Below, in pieces: positions 22,307 through 23,768 of a stretch of DNA of 23,768 nucleotides. The notes under the pieces are model-generated. The model did not search any database. It was not told where the DNA came from and was given only the letters and a program-made list of their open reading frames with translations. The translations under genes were made by a program, and so were the position numbers. Numbering within the stretch: the stretch's first letter is position 1; the number at the start of each line of letters is the position of its first letter. The stretch is taken from positions 1 to 23,768 of the IMG/VR virus record IMGVR_UViG_3300030090_006326. One strand, given 5' to 3'. The stretch is from a virus.

Positions 22307-23099
22307 TTGATATCTCCTCGATAAAGTCCTTTCTTTGATCAATCCACTTTATAAAATCTTGCGCATTGATTGTAATTAGCGCACATTCACAATCATTAAT
22401 ACCCGCTGTAATATATAGCTCTTCATTTATAATTCGTACACACATAACAAACACACATCTGTTTTTATTCTTTTTAAATTTATAAGGGTTTGTTTTTGTT
22501 GGCGGATAAAACAAAGGCTTTGGTACATAAAATTTTGGTCGTAAGTCTTCAAGCTCTACTACTCCTTGATAATATCTTCTTGTGTTTACTGTGTGACCTT
22601 TATAAGAATGAAAAATAATAAATTGTCTGTCATTAATTTCAAACATATTACTACTTAAATGAAAAACATCTCCATAATTCCAATCCATATTGTACTCAAA
22701 TCGCTCTTTATAGTTTGGTCCTTTAATTACTAGTGGTTTAATTTTATAAAAATATTTTTCTTGATCTATAAACTGCCAGTTTTTTTCCCAAGCGTGACCG
22801 TTAGTAAGAGGTTTGTCGTCTTTCATTAAATAACACGCGACATTTTCTCTATCATACTTTACATATGTAAAACTATTTTTTGATATTAGTCTAGGATCTT
22901 CTAAACTAAAATAAGGATCTTCTAATATTGTTTTCGGTTCGGTAAGAGTTTTATTTATGTGGTCAAATTTGTATTCTACAATTTTACTTCTATAGTTCTT
23001 ACCTTCAACTCGAACTAAAGCTCTATCCTCCCAAAACGACCAGTTGTAAGAGTTTGTATCCTGATCAGGACTGAGCAATGTATATACTTTTTTCTTCAT
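22230..23099 (-). CDS. GH130-like five-bladed propeller protein (glycoside phosphorylase/hydrolase family or relative)
   Basis: 289 residues from the ATG at 23099; a GTG one codon earlier (23102) is less likely. NWSFWEDRALVRVEG (19-33) and YFSLEDPRLISK (63-74, EDPR at 67-70) repeat a blade motif. HLSSNMFEINDRQFIIFHSY and ITAGINDCECALITI are like the SSNP and AGxxDxxxA segments of GH130-type mannoside phosphorylases, from memory. This suggests cleaving or binding a beta-mannoside or similar sugar. The catalytic acid cannot be assigned without a structure. Its start overlaps the preceding methyltransferase by 35 bases. Confidence 0.6.
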   Translation of the reverse strand: MKKKVYTLLSPDQDTNSYNWSFWEDRALVRVEGKNYRSKIVEYKFDHINKTLTEPKTILEDPYFSLEDPRLISKNSFTYVKYDRENVACYLMKDDKPLTNGHAWEKNWQFIDQEKYFYKIKPLVIKGPNYKERFEYNMDWNYGDVFHLSSNMFEINDRQFIIFHSYKGHTVNTRRYYQGVVELEDLRPKFYVPKPLFYPPTKTNPYKFKKNKNRCVFVMCVRIINEELYITAGINDCECALITINAQDFIKWIDQRKDFIEEISTTSPTNGLREYQSFYRLGDENNLLL

Positions 23100-23634
23100 C
23101 ACTTTGGTAATCAGTAACCCATGTGTAGTTAGCGAATTTATGTCTTAATATACCTCCAACATCTCCTGGAGTAATTACAACTTTGTATCTCGAATTAATG
23201 TCATTAATTGGATCAGTTATTTGTCGTGGGTTGTCAAAATTATGCTGAAGGACATCTTTACACAGTACAAGATCATATTGCCCTATATGCTCAAAATCTT
23301 CTGCAGTTACATCCTTACATACAAAAGTGTAGTCAGGGTATTTTTTTGCATGAGATTCAATCAAGGCATTAGCGCAATCGATGCCAATATAATCTACGTT
23401 TGGAAACTTTCGCAGAAGCAATGGCATCCATTGAAAATCTCCACAACCAATATCTACGATACTACTTATAAAGTTTTTAGTTATAAACTTCTCAAACCAT
23501 TCAATAAGAGTTTTATTATTCTCGACAAAACTACCTCGCCCGGATCCCTCTCCCTTAAACCCTCCGTGTTTGTAAATGTTATTCCATTCCTCTGCGGTAA
23601 TGTTACTTAAATCTATCTCATCACAATAATTCAT
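23065..23634 (-). CDS. Class I SAM-dependent methyltransferase
   Basis: 189 residues. SSIVDIGCGDFQWM (57-70) is motif I, VDYIGIDCANALIESH motif II, and YDLVLCKDVLQH motif IV, with FVCKDVT as the motif III strand. The N-terminal EEWNNIYKHGGFKGEGSGRGS (15-35) is a cap typical of small-molecule methyltransferases seen with sugar clusters. It leads the leftward pair with the GH130-like gene, which overlaps it. Sugar methylation is plausible. Upstream lies the DUF366-like gene's promoter. Confidence 0.75.
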   Translation of the reverse strand: MNYCDEIDLSNITAEEWNNIYKHGGFKGEGSGRGSFVENNKTLIEWFEKFITKNFISSIVDIGCGDFQWMPLLLRKFPNVDYIGIDCANALIESHAKKYPDYTFVCKDVTAEDFEHIGQYDLVLCKDVLQHNFDNPRQITDPINDINSRYKVVITPGDVGGILRHKFANYTWVTDYQSDEEKSIYIAQS

Positions 23635-23662
23635 TTGATTTCTGCTCTAGTTATTTTATAAT
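23635..23662 (+). promoter_or_regulatory. sigma70-like promoter for the right-edge gene
   Basis: TTGATT (23635-23640), 16-base spacer, TATAAT (23657-23662), then seven bases to ATG 23670. It starts one base past the methyltransferase ATG on the other strand. It shares the TTGATTTC run and spacing with the queD promoter, and again leaves no room for a ribosome-binding site. Confidence 0.65.
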
Positions 23663-23669
23663 ACTTACT

Positions 23670-23768
23670 ATGATTTTGAGAGATATCGATATCTATGATG
23701 GTAATCTTATTCACGGACGGTTTGCTTATAAATATTTTCGCAAAAAGACTCTTCCAATTGGTAACATT
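23670..23768 (+). CDS. DUF366-like protein, N-terminal part only
   Basis: 33 residues are visible before the window ends, starting MILRDIDIYDGNLIHGRFAY. DIYDGNLIHGRFAYKYF followed by PIGNI fits, from memory, the opening of DUF366 proteins (a short strand, a Gly, then H/W..R..Y, and a GxI-V turn), a family of unknown function that I recall near queuosine-pathway genes in some phages and archaea. With so few residues this is tentative. The start is set by the promoter seven bases upstream. A TATAAATA string at 23727 lies inside the frame. Confidence 0.45.
   Translation, partial: MILRDIDIYDGNLIHGRFAYKYFRKKTLPIGNI

Noticed and set aside
23221-23610. Rightward open frame of 129 codons
   Set aside because: Antisense to a methyltransferase with clear motifs; hydrophobic, Ile/Phe-rich shadow product.
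23682-23693. GATATCGATATC palindrome
   Set aside because: Encodes the repeated Asp-Ile of the right-edge protein; no sign of a binding site.
23727-23734. TATAAATA, identical to the T4 late promoter core
   Set aside because: It falls inside the right-edge coding sequence (codons for A-Y-K-Y), so it may be chance; no gene starts nearby.
1-23768. tRNA genes, CRISPR arrays, insertion sequences, attachment sites
   Set aside because: No tRNA cloverleaf with a T-loop consensus, no regularly spaced repeats, no transposase or integrase found on reading both strands.

Overview
The window is AT-rich and almost gap-free, with short overlapping genes and a phage-type gene set: FolE2, QueD and QueE of the 7-deazaguanine pathway, a PhoH-like ATPase, small lineage-specific proteins, and a large glycan cargo. 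It looks like part of a tailed phage genome, probably a large T4-like marine virus. An alphaproteobacterial host such as SAR11 would fit the base composition and the sigma70-like promoters, but that is inference; no virion gene is recognisable here to prove the lineage. I see no tRNA, rRNA, CRISPR array, insertion sequence or transposase, and no gene-free stretch above 300 bases.

Layout. (1) 1-2127: a divergent pair of transcription units for the early 7-deazaguanine steps. folE2 runs left and off the window edge. queD, a 49-residue basic protein and queE run right. (2) 2124-3492: a stand-alone RfaE2-type nucleotidyltransferase, a P-loop kinase-like protein and a small hypothetical protein continue the rightward operon. 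(3) 3475-4266: phoH-like, leftward. (4) 4313-17419: a tightly coupled rightward operon of glycan genes. In order these are a GT4-like transferase, GT25, GT11 fucosyltransferase, sulfotransferase, GT10 fucosyltransferase, methyltransferase-like protein, 2OG-Fe(II) oxygenase, half-length DegT-like protein, GDP-fucose synthase, ColD-like DegT protein, a second GT10, GDP-mannose 4,6-dehydratase, a zinc-ribbon miniprotein, CMP-sugar synthetase, a second GT25, and two members of an R(T/S)D-motif transferase-like family. (5) 17409-20920: an inverted block with a radical SAM protein, a third R(T/S)D protein, a DxD glycosyltransferase and a methyltransferase. (6) 20941-22306: a small hypothetical phage protein and a GT4. 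(7) 22230-23634: leftward methyltransferase and GH130-like propeller. (8) 23670 to the edge: the start of a DUF366-like gene.

How it fits together: Gmd would turn GDP-mannose into GDP-4-keto-6-deoxymannose. The GFUS-type enzyme would take that to GDP-L-fucose for the GT11 and two GT10 transferases. A DegT protein with His in place of the PLP lysine could instead remove the 3-hydroxyl to give a 3,6-dideoxy sugar. The NeuA/KdsB-like enzyme would supply a CMP-sugar. Sulfotransferase, methyltransferases, oxygenase and radical SAM protein look like decorating enzymes. The product is probably a fucosylated, perhaps sulfated glycan placed on the virion or on the host envelope; the sequence does not say which.

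The most unusual signals are four promoters (at 675-702, 706-733, 4281-4308 and 23635-23662). All have a TTGAtt box, exactly 16 bases of spacer and a TATAAT-like box, placed so that transcription should begin at or next to the start codon. This implies leaderless mRNAs, and Shine-Dalgarno sequences are also nearly absent elsewhere. Other notable points are the three-copy R(T/S)D family, the radical SAM protein with SPASM-like cysteines at its N-terminus, the fucose/dideoxy-sugar branch point, and an 18-codon relic of a second GT11 gene.
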